A stretch of DNA of 64,000 nt, taken from the NCBI RefSeq assembly GCF_003471165.1, contig NZ_QRIL01000002.1, positions 1 to 64,000 of the forward strand, read 5' to 3'. The stretch is from Ruminococcus sp. AM22-13. GTDB taxonomy: Bacteria; Bacillota; Clostridia; Lachnospirales; Lachnospiraceae. Numbering within the stretch: position 1 is the stretch's first letter; each line of letters starts with the position of its first letter. The translations under genes were made by a program, and so were the position numbers. The notes under the pieces were generated by a model. That model made no database searches and was not told the DNA's origin. It was given only the letters and a program-made list of their open reading frames with translations. Positions 35,251 through 44,145 of this stretch are shown one piece after another.

Positions 35251-37776
35251 TCAGAATCCCTGTTCTGTACGGCGAATGATATCATCCTGGAGCGAACGGG
35301 AAAGTGTAGTGAACAGTGCACTGTAGCCAGCCACACGCACTACCAGATGTTTGTATTTCTCAGGATGTTTCTGTGCATCCAGCAAAGTCTCTCTGTCTAC
35401 TACATTAAACTGCATATGCATTCCCTTCTGATCGAAATAGGAACGGATCAACGCAACAAATTTCTCCAGTCCTTCTCTTCCTGACAATGCAGATGGATGA
35501 AATTTCTGGTTAAAGAGCGTTCCGTTGGATACAATAAAATGATCCAGTCTGGATACAGAAGTTGCTGCAGCTGTAGGTCCTTTCACATCCTTGCCCGCAG
35601 ACGGCGAAACACCATCTGCAACAGGTGTATGCGCATATCTTCCATCAGGTGTGGCACCTGTCTGTCCGCCCAGCGGTACATTGGCAGATACAGGGTATAA
35701 ACCAGCCTGGAACATACCGCCTCTTGGATTGCTGTAATTCTGAAGCGGTTTTGTATATGTATAGGCAACCTCTCTTGCGAAATAATCAATTTCCGGAATA
35801 TCATTTCCAAACTTCGGAACCTCATCGATCATATCATGGATCTCTTTAAATCTCTGAGTCTTCTGTTCTCCCGGTTTCATTCCGATAAGCGTTCTCAGAA
35901 GTGTTTCTGCTGTAGAAGCATCTACATTTTTGCCAGCCTTCTGCATTGCCTTCATAACAAGCTGGGCAATATCTCCTGCTGACTGAGCATCAAGTCCCTG
36001 ATCATAATTCCATGCAAGTGCTTCTTTCAGTTCTTTCATGGACACTTTCTTATCCTCATAGACCAGTTTACGGACTGCAAAAAGCCCATCTGCCATATTG
36101 GCAATTCCAAATCCCTGAGGACCTGTAAAGTTATAAACAGCTCCGCCTTCCTGAACAGATTTGCCTTCTTTCAGACAATCATCTATCATACAGGAAAGGA
36201 ATGGCAGCGGACATCTCTCAGCGTGAGCCACATCAATAGCATTGTCTGCATTTACAAGTAGTGAAATACAGTATTCCATCTGTTTCTTATATGCATCAAA
36301 AAACTCATCAAAAGTTTTCATCTCTGTGACATCACCTGTAGGGATTCCCACCATCTCACCTTTATCCATACCATTGGCAAAAACAAGTTCCAGTGGTCTG
36401 CACATGTTAAAGAATGCCGCATCATGCCATCCCTCTGTCTTACCTGCTTTCTGAGGTTCTACACAGCCAATGATATTGTACTCTCTGGCATCAGCCAGGG
36501 ATAATCCTCTGTTCTGCAATGACGGAATGATCACTTCATCATTGTAGTATGCCGGAAGCCCAATTCCTGTTCTGGTAAGCTCTGCTGCCTTGATCAGGAA
36601 TTCATGCGGGGAACCATTCCATACTCTCACTGAAAGTGATGGTGCCGGCAGATGAACATGCATAGATGCCTGGATACACATAATAGAAAGATCGTTTGTT
36701 ACATCTTCTCCCTCTTTATTCTGACCTCCTGCGATCAGATTCTGGAAAAGGCTGTATCCTGCAAATCCCTCTGCTGAGGCTGCATCACGACATTTGTTCA
36801 GATCATTGAATTTTACCCAGATACAATCCATCAGTTCCTGTGCAAACTCACGGGTGAGCGTACCTGCTTCCATATCCTTCTTATAATATGGATACATATA
36901 CTGGTCAAAACGTCCCGGTGAAATAGAATGTCCGCTGGACTCCATCTGAATCAACTGCTGTACAAACCAGAAAGACTGGCATGCTTCATAGAAGCCCCGG
37001 GCACCCTTTGCTGGTACCTTGCTGCAGTTTTCTGCAATCACAAGTAATTCCTGTCTTCTGACCGGATCACTGGTCTGTCCTGCCATTTCTCTTGCAAGCT
37101 GTGCGTATCTGTCTGCATAGTCCATCACTGCCTGACAGCTTAAGATCACTGCCTCAAGGAAATGAGATTTTCTGGCATAATCGCCATCACCCACATTACA
37201 GTTATCCAGCTCTTTCTGAGCCTTAGCCATAATTCCCTCAAATCCAATTTCCAGCACTTCCCAATATTTTACAGTAACATGTCCTACTCCATTGTAGAAA
37301 TAATTACCAGGTGTAAAAATATTGTGTTCGATCGCTCTGATCGCTTCCGGTGCCATATAGGAAGTAGCAAGCTCGCTGGTTGTTTTTCCCTTCCAGTACT
37401 TATCTGCCTCCCTCAGTTCAGCCTTAGTCTCCTCTGCGATTTCAAATGGATCTGCTGTTCTTGTTGCAACAGTATCCAGTTCAGCCTCCAGCCATTCATA
37501 AGAGAATTCCGGGAATGTCTGGCATCCTCTTGGTGCGATCGTACTACTTCCTACGATCAGTTCATCATCACGGATAATAATAGGAATATTGCGAAGAATA
37601 TGGGCAAAAGCTTTCGCTCTGCGGGTAATAATAGGTTCTCCTTCCGTTTCCTTATAGGATTCCGTGATCAGCTTCGCTCTGGCAGACTCGATCACTGGCA
37701 TATTTGCATATAATGCATCTACCAGTTTCTGGATTCTGGGAGATTTGGGAATGTCTGATGTTTGAAATTTTTCCAT
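35251..37776 (-). CDS. Glycyl-radical 1,2-propanediol dehydratase (B12-independent)
   Basis: The product is 841 aa, normal for the glycerol/propanediol dehydratase group of glycyl-radical enzymes. The thiyl-radical Cys is in YNIIGCVEPQKAGK, near residue 430. The C-terminal glycyl-radical loop is VVRVAGYSALFTTLSRSLQDD. It dehydrates 1,2-propanediol to propionaldehyde. The adjacent activase, aldolase and shell genes place it in a fucose/rhamnose microcompartment of the GRM5 kind. No encapsulation helix is seen: the N-terminus MEKFQTSDIPKSPRIQKLV runs straight into the barrel domain, so the route into the compartment is unexplained. It is the first gene of a two-gene operon behind a strong promoter. 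Confidence 0.95.
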   Translation of the reverse strand: MEKFQTSDIPKSPRIQKLVDALYANMPVIESARAKLITESYKETEGEPIITRRAKAFAHILRNIPIIIRDDELIVGSSTIAPRGCQTFPEFSYEWLEAELDTVATRTADPFEIAEETKAELREADKYWKGKTTSELATSYMAPEAIRAIEHNIFTPGNYFYNGVGHVTVKYWEVLEIGFEGIMAKAQKELDNCNVGDGDYARKSHFLEAVILSCQAVMDYADRYAQLAREMAGQTSDPVRRQELLVIAENCSKVPAKGARGFYEACQSFWFVQQLIQMESSGHSISPGRFDQYMYPYYKKDMEAGTLTREFAQELMDCIWVKFNDLNKCRDAASAEGFAGYSLFQNLIAGGQNKEGEDVTNDLSIMCIQASMHVHLPAPSLSVRVWNGSPHEFLIKAAELTRTGIGLPAYYNDEVIIPSLQNRGLSLADAREYNIIGCVEPQKAGKTEGWHDAAFFNMCRPLELVFANGMDKGEMVGIPTGDVTEMKTFDEFFDAYKKQMEYCISLLVNADNAIDVAHAERCPLPFLSCMIDDCLKEGKSVQEGGAVYNFTGPQGFGIANMADGLFAVRKLVYEDKKVSMKELKEALAWNYDQGLDAQSAGDIAQLVMKAMQKAGKNVDASTAETLLRTLIGMKPGEQKTQRFKEIHDMIDEVPKFGNDIPEIDYFAREVAYTYTKPLQNYSNPRGGMFQAGLYPVSANVPLGGQTGATPDGRYAHTPVADGVSPSAGKDVKGPTAAATSVSRLDHFIVSNGTLFNQKFHPSALSGREGLEKFVALIRSYFDQKGMHMQFNVVDRETLLDAQKHPEKYKHLVVRVAGYSALFTTLSRSLQDDIIRRTEQGF

Positions 37777-37873
37777 GTTGCTCCTTTCTCATGAAGTAAC
37801 TGTCTACGCATAAGTAAACAGTGCTATCGCTGTCATTGATCAGCAATAAGCCCCCATGTTTTCATATAGTTCC

Positions 37874-37945
37874 ATTATACCTTATCTTTTTCCCGAAGTC
37901 AACATAATTCAACATATATCAACCGTTTATTTATGTTGTTTTTTA
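37874..37945 (-). promoter_or_regulatory. Promoter and helically phased operator of the dehydratase operon
   Basis: Minus strand: TTGACT (37897-37902), 17-nt spacer, TATAAT (37874-37879). GTTGA occurs three times exactly 10 bp apart (plus-strand TCAAC at 37899, 37909, 37919), the last overlapping the -35 box. Beyond it TTTATGTTGTTTTTTAT (37929-37945) matches the aldolase operators. The remainder of the 335-bp gap to the PHP gene holds more T-rich TTGTTGT motifs up to 37975. Confidence 0.8.
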
Positions 37946-38111
37946 TTTAATTTTTGTTGTATTTCAGTTGTTTTTATTTTGTTTCCTCATTGACATTTAA
38001 ATCCTCATCTGTCATACTTGAATATAACGAATGTTACCATCAAACAACAGCTTTGCATCTTCCGTAAGGCTCTTATCATATATAGAAACCGCTCTGGAAA
38101 GGAGACAAACA

Positions 38112-38825
38112 ATGTATCTTTCTGACATCCACACACATTCTATCGCCAGCGGTCACGGAACTACCTGTACCATCTCTGACATGGCAAAAACAGCCAGCAA
38201 AAAAGGACTGAAACTCCTTGGGATTTCTGACCACGGCCCGGGAACTCTGGCTTCCGGAACTTCTTCTTATTTCAGAAGCCTTCCTTTTTATCCCAGAAAA
38301 AGATTCGGCATAGATATTCTTTACGGAGTTGAACTAAACATCCTGGACAGTGCAGGACATACCGATCTGTCAGACGAACTATTGAACAACCTGGATTACG
38401 CCATCATCAGTATGCATCGGCAGAACTACCGTTCAGGTTCTGTATCTCAGAATACAGAAGCTTACATCAACGCAATGAAACATCCTGCAGTAAAAATACT
38501 CGGCCACTGCGACGATACACATTTCCCTGCAGATTATGAAACGCTGGCAAAAGCAGCTTTACAGGAAAATGTTATTTTTGAAATAAACGAAGCTTCCCTC
38601 GCACCCGGGGGATATCGGGGAGACACAAGAGCCAATGCCGCCAGAATCCTGTATCTCTGTCAGAAATATCAGCTTCCTGTTATTTTGTCCAGTGACAGCC
38701 ATGGAAAAGAACATGTTGGAGATTTCACCTATGCCGAAGAATTCGTTCACCAACTCATGTTTCCGGAAACTCTTATCCTTAATAACCAGCTTCCCAGATT
38801 AAAAGTTTTTCTTCAGACACGTTAA
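38112..38825 (+). CDS. PHP-domain phosphoesterase (YcdX/histidinol-phosphatase-like)
   Basis: The product is 237 aa. The start at 38112 (MYLSDIHTHS) follows GGAAAGGAG; a longer frame begins at 38031. Metal-binding residues are clear: DIHTHSIASGHG, LLGISDHGPG, YGVELN, ISMHR, ILGHCDD and LSSDSHGKEH. This is the trinuclear-metal YcdX-like class, which removes phosphate from small substrates. It is monocistronic with its own terminator and lies divergently from the dehydratase operon, so the T-rich operators between them might serve both. The substrate is unknown. Confidence 0.88.
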   Translation: MYLSDIHTHSIASGHGTTCTISDMAKTASKKGLKLLGISDHGPGTLASGTSSYFRSLPFYPRKRFGIDILYGVELNILDSAGHTDLSDELLNNLDYAIISMHRQNYRSGSVSQNTEAYINAMKHPAVKILGHCDDTHFPADYETLAKAALQENVIFEINEASLAPGGYRGDTRANAARILYLCQKYQLPVILSSDSHGKEHVGDFTYAEEFVHQLMFPETLILNNQLPRLKVFLQTR

Positions 38826-38858
38826 AAGAATGTTCCTCAAAGGGACATTCTTTTATTT
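38824..38858 (+). terminator. Terminator of the PHP gene
   Basis: AAAAGAATGTTCC and GGACATTCTTTT with a trailing ATTTTATG form a clean stem directly after the stop codon. Confidence 0.85.
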
Positions 38859-38876
38859 TATGTATTATTTTTTGCA

Positions 38877-38970
38877 TTGTGTTATTTTGTTTATTTTCTA
38901 TAATTTCTTGCCAAAAAACACAACATTTTAGTACATTTTAATTGACAAAACACACTCAACCATTTAAAAT
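38877..38970 (+). promoter_or_regulatory. Promoter and operators of the DHA-kinase-like operon
   Basis: TTGACA (38942-38947), 17-nt spacer and TAAAAT (38965-38970) make a strong promoter. Upstream, TGTGTTATTTTG (about 38879) also occurs in front of the transporter at 48113, AAAACACAACATTTT (about 38914) resembles the BMC operators, and ACATTTTA is repeated 10 bp apart next to the -35 box. Confidence 0.7.
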
Positions 38971-39055
38971 TACAGTTATAAAACCTAAGGTTTTTACCTT
39001 TTAAGACCGTTTTATTATTTATTTTTATCACACATTATTAATAAGGAGGCATCTC

Positions 39056-40048
39056 ATGAAAAAAATTATCAATGCACCGGAAAACTATGTAGACGATATG
39101 CTTAAAGGCATCTATTCCGCTCATTCTGATCAGGTCAAATATGCTGCCGGCGATCTCCGCTGCTATTGCAGAGCAGAGAAAAAACCAGGTAAAGTAGCGA
39201 TCATTACAGGCGGTGGCTCCGGACATCTCCCACTGTTTCTGGGCTATGTAGGAGATGGAATGATCGATGGTTGCGGCGTAGGCGGTGTTTTCCAGTCTCC
39301 GTCACCTGAACAGATCTACAATATTGCAAAAGAAGTGGCGTCTGACGCAGGCGTTTTATATCTGTACGGAAATTATACTGGAGATATTATGACTTTTGAT
39401 ATGGCTACAGACCTCTGTGATATGGATGATATCGAATGTAAAAGCATTGTCGGAGCAGATGATGTAAATTCTCACAAAGATCCTGCTACACGCCGCGGAG
39501 TTGCAGGAATCTATTTTATGTTCAAAGCAGCAGGTGCCAGAGCCGATGAAGGAGGTTCTCTTGACGAAGTTCTTGCAGCTGCACAGCTGGCAAAGGACAA
39601 TACCCGCACAGTAGGCTTTGCATTAACCCCTTGTATCATTCCAGAAGTGGGACATGCCAATTTTGAGTTAAAAGAAAACGAAATGGCCATGGGTATGGGT
39701 ATTCACGGAGAACCGGGTGTATGGAACGGACCTCTCAAAACTTCTCACGAAATTGCAGAAGAATCTCTCAATACACTTCTTGAAGATATGCCTATAGCAG
39801 ATGGTGAAGAAGTTTCCATTTTGATCAATGGTCTTGGCGCTACTTCTATCGAAGAGTTATATATCCTGTCCAACGATGTTACACACCTTCTTAATTCCAG
39901 AGGAATCAAAGTTTACAGAACAATCGTAGGAGAATACGCTACTTCCATGGAAATGGCCGGTGCTTCTATCTCTATCTGTAAAATGAATGATGAATTAAAG
40001 AAATATATGGATCACCCTGTAAACACTCCATTCATCTGTCAGAAATAA
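39056..40048 (+). CDS. Dihydroxyacetone-kinase-family K subunit (DhaK-like)
   Basis: The product is 330 aa. The DAK1 layout is clear: ITGGGSGHLPLFLGYVGDGM, LYGNYTGDIMTFDMA, RRGVAGIYFMFKAAGA, and the covalent-substrate His in GMGIHGEPGV. In authentic DhaK the first motif is GGGSGHEP; here it reads GHLPLF. This alters the pocket and may signal another short keto-sugar such as erythrulose or a lactaldehyde-linked compound. It pairs with the L subunit encoded 22 bp downstream. No phosphotransferase DhaM is in the window, so whether ATP or a PTS protein supplies phosphate is open. GGAGG precedes ATG. Confidence 0.88.
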   Translation: MKKIINAPENYVDDMLKGIYSAHSDQVKYAAGDLRCYCRAEKKPGKVAIITGGGSGHLPLFLGYVGDGMIDGCGVGGVFQSPSPEQIYNIAKEVASDAGVLYLYGNYTGDIMTFDMATDLCDMDDIECKSIVGADDVNSHKDPATRRGVAGIYFMFKAAGARADEGGSLDEVLAAAQLAKDNTRTVGFALTPCIIPEVGHANFELKENEMAMGMGIHGEPGVWNGPLKTSHEIAEESLNTLLEDMPIADGEEVSILINGLGATSIEELYILSNDVTHLLNSRGIKVYRTIVGEYATSMEMAGASISICKMNDELKKYMDHPVNTPFICQK

Positions 40049-40070
40049 AATATCCGAGGAGGAATAAAAA

Positions 40071-40715
40071 ATGGATAAAATCCTTTTTGAACAGGTTCCC
40101 GATTTATTTTCCAGTATCGGAAATTTATTTGTAGAAAAAAAAGAAGAATTATGCGAAATGGATGCCCGTCTGGGCGATGGCGATCTGGGACTTACCATGA
40201 GCAAAGGATATGGTTCTCTTCCCGACATCATGCGCGAAGAATCCGCCGGCGCTGCCGGAGATATCGGAAAACTTCTTATGAAATCCGGCATGAAAATGTC
40301 CTCTCTGGTCCCTTCAACAATGGGTTTTCTTATGTCAACCGGAATCATGGAAGGTGGAAAAGCCCTGAAAGGAAAAACTGAAATAGATGCCACAGCGCTG
40401 GCTGCATATCTCACAGGCTTCGCTGCAGGCGTTCAGAAAAGAGGTAAATGTGAACAGGGACAGCGTACTATTTATGATTCCATTCTTCCAGCTGCTCAGG
40501 CAGCTGATGCGGCAGCAAAAGAAGGAGCTTCTTTACAGGAAGTGATCGCAAAAGCTCTTGAAGCTGCAAAGATCGGAGTTGAAGCAACAAAAAATATGGT
40601 TCCGGTTTTTGGAAAGGCTGCTGTACACGCTGCACAATGTGAGGGAGTCGAAGATCAGGGAGCTGTGGCCGGTTATTACAAAATTCTGGGATTAAATAAT
40701 TATATTTGTAAATAA
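40071..40715 (+). CDS. Dihydroxyacetone-kinase-family L subunit (DhaL-like)
   Basis: The product is 214 aa, the DAK2 nucleotide-binding all-helical domain. The Mg-nucleotide Asp cluster is in MDARLGDGDLGLTM. Further family residues are SSLVPSTMGFLMSTG and GQRTIYDSILPAAQA, with VPVFGKAAVHAAQCEGVEDQG at the end. It binds the ADP/ATP and completes the kinase with the K subunit. GGAGG lies 9 nt upstream. DHAP is a product of both fuculose and deoxyribulose phosphate cleavage, so a DHA-type kinase nearby is coherent but its substrate remains unproven. Confidence 0.88.
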   Translation: MDKILFEQVPDLFSSIGNLFVEKKEELCEMDARLGDGDLGLTMSKGYGSLPDIMREESAGAAGDIGKLLMKSGMKMSSLVPSTMGFLMSTGIMEGGKALKGKTEIDATALAAYLTGFAAGVQKRGKCEQGQRTIYDSILPAAQAADAAAKEGASLQEVIAKALEAAKIGVEATKNMVPVFGKAAVHAAQCEGVEDQGAVAGYYKILGLNNYICK

Positions 40716-40726
40716 TTCTGCTTTTC

Positions 40727-40768
40727 AAAACAGCCGCAGTCCAGTAAAATAAGGACTGCGGCTGTTTA
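40727..40768 (+). terminator. Hairpin after the DhaL-like gene
   Basis: AAACAGCCGCAGTCC and GGACTGCGGCTGTTT make a 15-bp stem, with only a weak T-tail, so read-through to the DeoR gene is possible. Confidence 0.7.
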
Positions 40769-40827
40769 CATGTCAGCCAATTTTTTCATCAGGATTTTCT
40801 TATTAATCCTAGAAAGGAGGAACTTAT

Positions 40828-41580
40828 TTGCTTGCAATTTCACGTCAAAATCTCATAAAAGAACTTTTACAGGAAAACAAAAGCGTCACTATCGCAGATC
40901 TTGCAGTGCGCATGAACGTAACCCGCGAGACAATACGGCGTGATCTGCGCGCCATGGAAAAAGAACATGCCCTGATCCGTACTCATGGCGGAGCTTATAT
41001 TCTGGACGGAGTCCAAAACGATCTGGATATTTCCACAAGACAGGTATTAAAAACAGAGGAAAAGAAAACAATCGCACTTAAATGCGACGCTTTGATCCAG
41101 ACAGGCGAGATTATTTATCTGGATAACTCCACCACAGCATGGTTTATTGCCAACAAAATTTCCAACAGAAAACTGACAGTTGTCACAAATTCTCTGGAAA
41201 TTGCCAATATTCTGTCCTTCTCCCAGACAATCCACTTATTTATGATCGGCGGCGAATATTCTTCACGCACAAAAAGCTTTGAAGGAAGCAGCGCTCACCG
41301 CAGCCTGAAACAGTATTTTTTTGATAAAGCTTTTATTTCTTGCAGAAGCGTAAATATGGAGTTCGGAATAACAGATACCAGCGATAACTCTGCCGTGATG
41401 CATCACCTGGCACTCTCACACGCCAAACAAAAATATCTTGTGGTAGATCATTCAAAACTAGATAACATATCTTTTACCAGCATCTCACCTTTAGAAGATC
41501 TGGACGGTATTGTCATGGATACAGAATTCTCACCTGAATGGAAAGAATTTCTGAATAAACACCATATCCGTTATTACTGA
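40828..41580 (+). CDS. DeoR-family regulator downstream of the DHA-kinase-like genes
   Basis: The product is 250 aa. It starts at TTG, 7 nt after AAAGGAGG. The helix-turn-helix is TIADLAVRMNVTRETIRRDL. The effector domain has DNSTTAWFIANKI, TVVTNSLEI, FISCRSVNMEFG and VVDHSKLD. It resembles the other DeoR protein at 25304 in layout but is clearly a paralogue. It probably controls the kinase operon and may also act on the MtnK transporter genes, which share operator-like motifs. Convergent with mtnA, with a terminator for each. Confidence 0.93.
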   Translation: MLAISRQNLIKELLQENKSVTIADLAVRMNVTRETIRRDLRAMEKEHALIRTHGGAYILDGVQNDLDISTRQVLKTEEKKTIALKCDALIQTGEIIYLDNSTTAWFIANKISNRKLTVVTNSLEIANILSFSQTIHLFMIGGEYSSRTKSFEGSSAHRSLKQYFFDKAFISCRSVNMEFGITDTSDNSAVMHHLALSHAKQKYLVVDHSKLDNISFTSISPLEDLDGIVMDTEFSPEWKEFLNKHHIRYY

Positions 41581-41596
41581 TGCATCTACATTCCTG

Positions 41597-41637
41597 TAGC
41601 TGCCACCGGTTTTACACCGATGGCAGCTTTATTTTAT
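41597..41637 (+). terminator. Terminator of the second DeoR gene
   Basis: AGCTGCCACCGG...CCGATGGCAGCTTTATTTTAT, stem plus T-rich tail. Confidence 0.85.
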
Positions 41638-41642
41638 AACTA

Positions 41643-41696
41643 AAAAAAGCTGCGCTTCTCGATTCTTCAATCTCCAAAGCAGCAGCTTCTCTTTAT
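41643..41696 (-). terminator. Terminator of the mtnA-mtnK operon
   Basis: On the minus strand AAGCTGCTGCTT...AAGCGCAGCTT is followed by TTTTTT, 13 bp after the mtnA stop. Confidence 0.8.
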
Positions 41697-41708
41697 AAAT
41701 CACGTATC

Positions 41709-42821
41709 TTATTTTTTATCTACAAACTTCTCCACTGGTTTGATTCCCATTTTCTCAAAGGATTCCTTAAATGGTTCATAAGCAATACCTTTTTCTGTAA
41801 TAATTCCTGTAACCAGACTGTGATCCGTTACATCAAAAGCCGGATTTACAACGCCAACTCCTTCAGGAGCCATACGTTTTTCATACCACATTTCAGTAAC
41901 TTCTTCACCTTTTCTCTGCTCAATATGAATCTCATCGCCAGACTCCAGGGTCATGTCAATAGTGGATGACGGAGCACATACATAGAATGGAATACCATAA
42001 TGTTTGGCAATAATAGCAACTCCGCTTGTACCAATCTTATTCGCAAAATCTCCATTTGCCGCTACACGGTCGCAACCTACAAAGATAATACCGACCTTGC
42101 CTTCCTTCATAGTATAAGATGCCATATTATCACACTGTACATAAGTATCAATACCAGCCGCCTGCATCTCATATGCACTCAACCTTGCACCCTGAAGAAG
42201 AGGACGGGTTTCATCGCAGTAAACATGGAGATCATTCTTTGGATCCCAGCCATGTTCCAGAGCAATATACATAGGCGCTAATGCAGTTCCATATTTAGCT
42301 GTTGCCAGTGTTCCTGCATTGCAATGTGTCATAATACCAACACCTTTTCCAAGCTTCTCCAGAAGTTCAAATCCATATGTGCCAATATTCCTGCTGATCT
42401 GAATGTCTTCTTCTCTGATATCATCCGCCTCTTTCATCAGACGGACTTTCAGTTCCGGAATATTCATATGATCTTTCTCCGCAAGCATTACACTGTGCAT
42501 ACGATTCAGTGCCCAGGAAAGATTTACTGCTGTAGGTCTGGATGAATTTATGTACTCCATCATTTTTGTACATTCTTTCACAAATTTATCTTTGTCATCC
42601 GTTTCAATCTGATCCGCAAGTACATAATATGCATAAGCGCCAGTAACTCCAATTGCCGGTGCTCCTCTTACTCTCAGAGAATAAATCGCTTCCCAGATAT
42701 CTCCCGCTGTGGAAATATTGAGATATTTACACTGATTTGGCAGAAGTGTCTGATCCAGTATCACTATTTCTTTTTTATTTTCCGCAAGTTTTACGGTATC
42801 CAGATTAAGTGCATTTTCCAT
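41709..42821 (-). CDS. mtnA: Methylthioribose-1-phosphate isomerase
   Basis: The product is 370 aa. The ATG at 42821 (MENALNLDT) is 9 nt after AGGAG and is preferred to the one at 42830, which directly abuts it. Conserved residues are RVRGAPAIGVTGAYA, the catalytic Cys in MTHCNAGTLATAKYG, DETRPLLQGARL and the catalytic Asp in VGCDRVAANGDFANKIGT. It isomerises 5-methylthioribose-1-phosphate to the ribulose form and, in the DHAP shunt, 5-deoxyribose-1-phosphate likewise. The rest of the oxygen-dependent methionine salvage pathway (mtnB-D) is absent here, which favours the anaerobic aldolase route. Confidence 0.95.
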   Translation of the reverse strand: MENALNLDTVKLAENKKEIVILDQTLLPNQCKYLNISTAGDIWEAIYSLRVRGAPAIGVTGAYAYYVLADQIETDDKDKFVKECTKMMEYINSSRPTAVNLSWALNRMHSVMLAEKDHMNIPELKVRLMKEADDIREEDIQISRNIGTYGFELLEKLGKGVGIMTHCNAGTLATAKYGTALAPMYIALEHGWDPKNDLHVYCDETRPLLQGARLSAYEMQAAGIDTYVQCDNMASYTMKEGKVGIIFVGCDRVAANGDFANKIGTSGVAIIAKHYGIPFYVCAPSSTIDMTLESGDEIHIEQRKGEEVTEMWYEKRMAPEGVGVVNPAFDVTDHSLVTGIITEKGIAYEPFKESFEKMGIKPVEKFVDKK

Positions 42822-42852
42822 AATGTCCATCTCCTTTTATCAATTATGTTTT

Positions 42853-44067
42853 TTATGCATCTATTTCAGCAATCGCATCTTTCAGAGTCCTCAGGAAGCA
42901 CTTGCCACATTTCTTATCATTTCTGTTCTTGATAAAATCAATGGCTGCTGTGATACAGATTTTCTCTGCACGTGCACGTTTTGCTTCATCTGCAATTGTA
43001 GTGATATCTTTAACATTAGCCATGCCAACAATACGGCGGATCAGTTCCAGACCTGTAACTGCAGAAGTATCCTCAATAATCGTATCCATGTAATACTTCT
43101 TATATAGTGCATTCTTACACATGGTATCTGTTACATGCTCATCATAGTATTTTTCCATTTTCTCTTTTGTCATATTGACAACATCTACAAGTACGCTCTC
43201 TACCCATTTACAGAAGTCTTCTGCGCCTGCTGCATCACCATTTGCCCATGCAAAGATCATGTTTGCAATCACATTGCCTATGTCATATCCCATCGGTCCA
43301 TAGAAGCAGAACTCAGGATCAAATACCTTTGTATCTTCTTCATTAATAAAGATAGAACCTGTGTGCAGATCTCCATGGATCAGAGACTGGGCTCTTGTCA
43401 TAAAATCCATTTTCAGCTTGGCAACTTCACAGTGAAGTTCCTGGTCATCATAAAGCTTTTCTTTCACAAAATCCGCGATCGGAGAGAAGACATGATTGCG
43501 TTCTTTCTCATCATTGTATGGTTCTGTATAAACCAAAGCTTCAGTGATATCGCATAATTCAGGATTAATAAATTTGCGCTGAAGTTCTTTTTTCTCCTGA
43601 TGATCCATCACAACATCTGTAGTTCCCATAAGAACCTGTGCCATAAATGTTGAGATCTGATCTGCAAATTTAAGATAAATCTTGTGTTCCAGCATTGCTG
43701 TACGCATAATTTCATGATCACTCAGATCTTCCATACCGCAGGCACTCATCACTGTATCATAGAAATAAATTTCCGGTACATATCCGGGAGCCAGTTTTCC
43801 TTCCAGAACAAGGATTTCTGATTCAATTCTGTTTCTGTCTGTATCCAGTTTCATATCTGCAGAGATACGTGCTTCTACACCCGCCTGTTTAACGATCACG
43901 CTGTGACCCTTGCCATCAGTTACTTTAAATACATAGTTAAGATTGCCATCACCGATTTCTCTGCACTCCATAGTATCAGCATCCCAGTCGATCTGAGGAA
44001 CTTTCACTTTAGCGTATTCAATGGCATCATCTGTTTTCATAAGAAAATAAGTATCAAACTTTGACAT
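42853..44067 (-). CDS. mtnK: Methylthioribose kinase
   Basis: The product is 404 aa, started at 44067 (MSKFDTYFLM) after GGAGG. The aminoglycoside-phosphotransferase-like fold has the G-loop region IGDGNLNYVFKV, the Lys in VIVKQAG, the catalytic loop SLIHGDLHTGSIF and the metal motif VFDPEFCFYGPMGYDIGN. It phosphorylates methylthioribose at O1 and is known to accept 5-deoxyribose. It is 31 bp upstream of mtnA and 78 bp downstream of a permease gene, so substrate import, phosphorylation and isomerisation form one operon. Confidence 0.95.
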   Translation of the reverse strand: MSKFDTYFLMKTDDAIEYAKVKVPQIDWDADTMECREIGDGNLNYVFKVTDGKGHSVIVKQAGVEARISADMKLDTDRNRIESEILVLEGKLAPGYVPEIYFYDTVMSACGMEDLSDHEIMRTAMLEHKIYLKFADQISTFMAQVLMGTTDVVMDHQEKKELQRKFINPELCDITEALVYTEPYNDEKERNHVFSPIADFVKEKLYDDQELHCEVAKLKMDFMTRAQSLIHGDLHTGSIFINEEDTKVFDPEFCFYGPMGYDIGNVIANMIFAWANGDAAGAEDFCKWVESVLVDVVNMTKEKMEKYYDEHVTDTMCKNALYKKYYMDTIIEDTSAVTGLELIRRIVGMANVKDITTIADEAKRARAEKICITAAIDFIKNRNDKKCGKCFLRTLKDAIAEIDA

Positions 44068-44145
44068 GTTTTTTTCCTCCATATTCTTTCTGTCGTATCA
44101 TCTGTCTGTTATCTTTCACAGATTATTCTTTATCATTTTCTCTTA

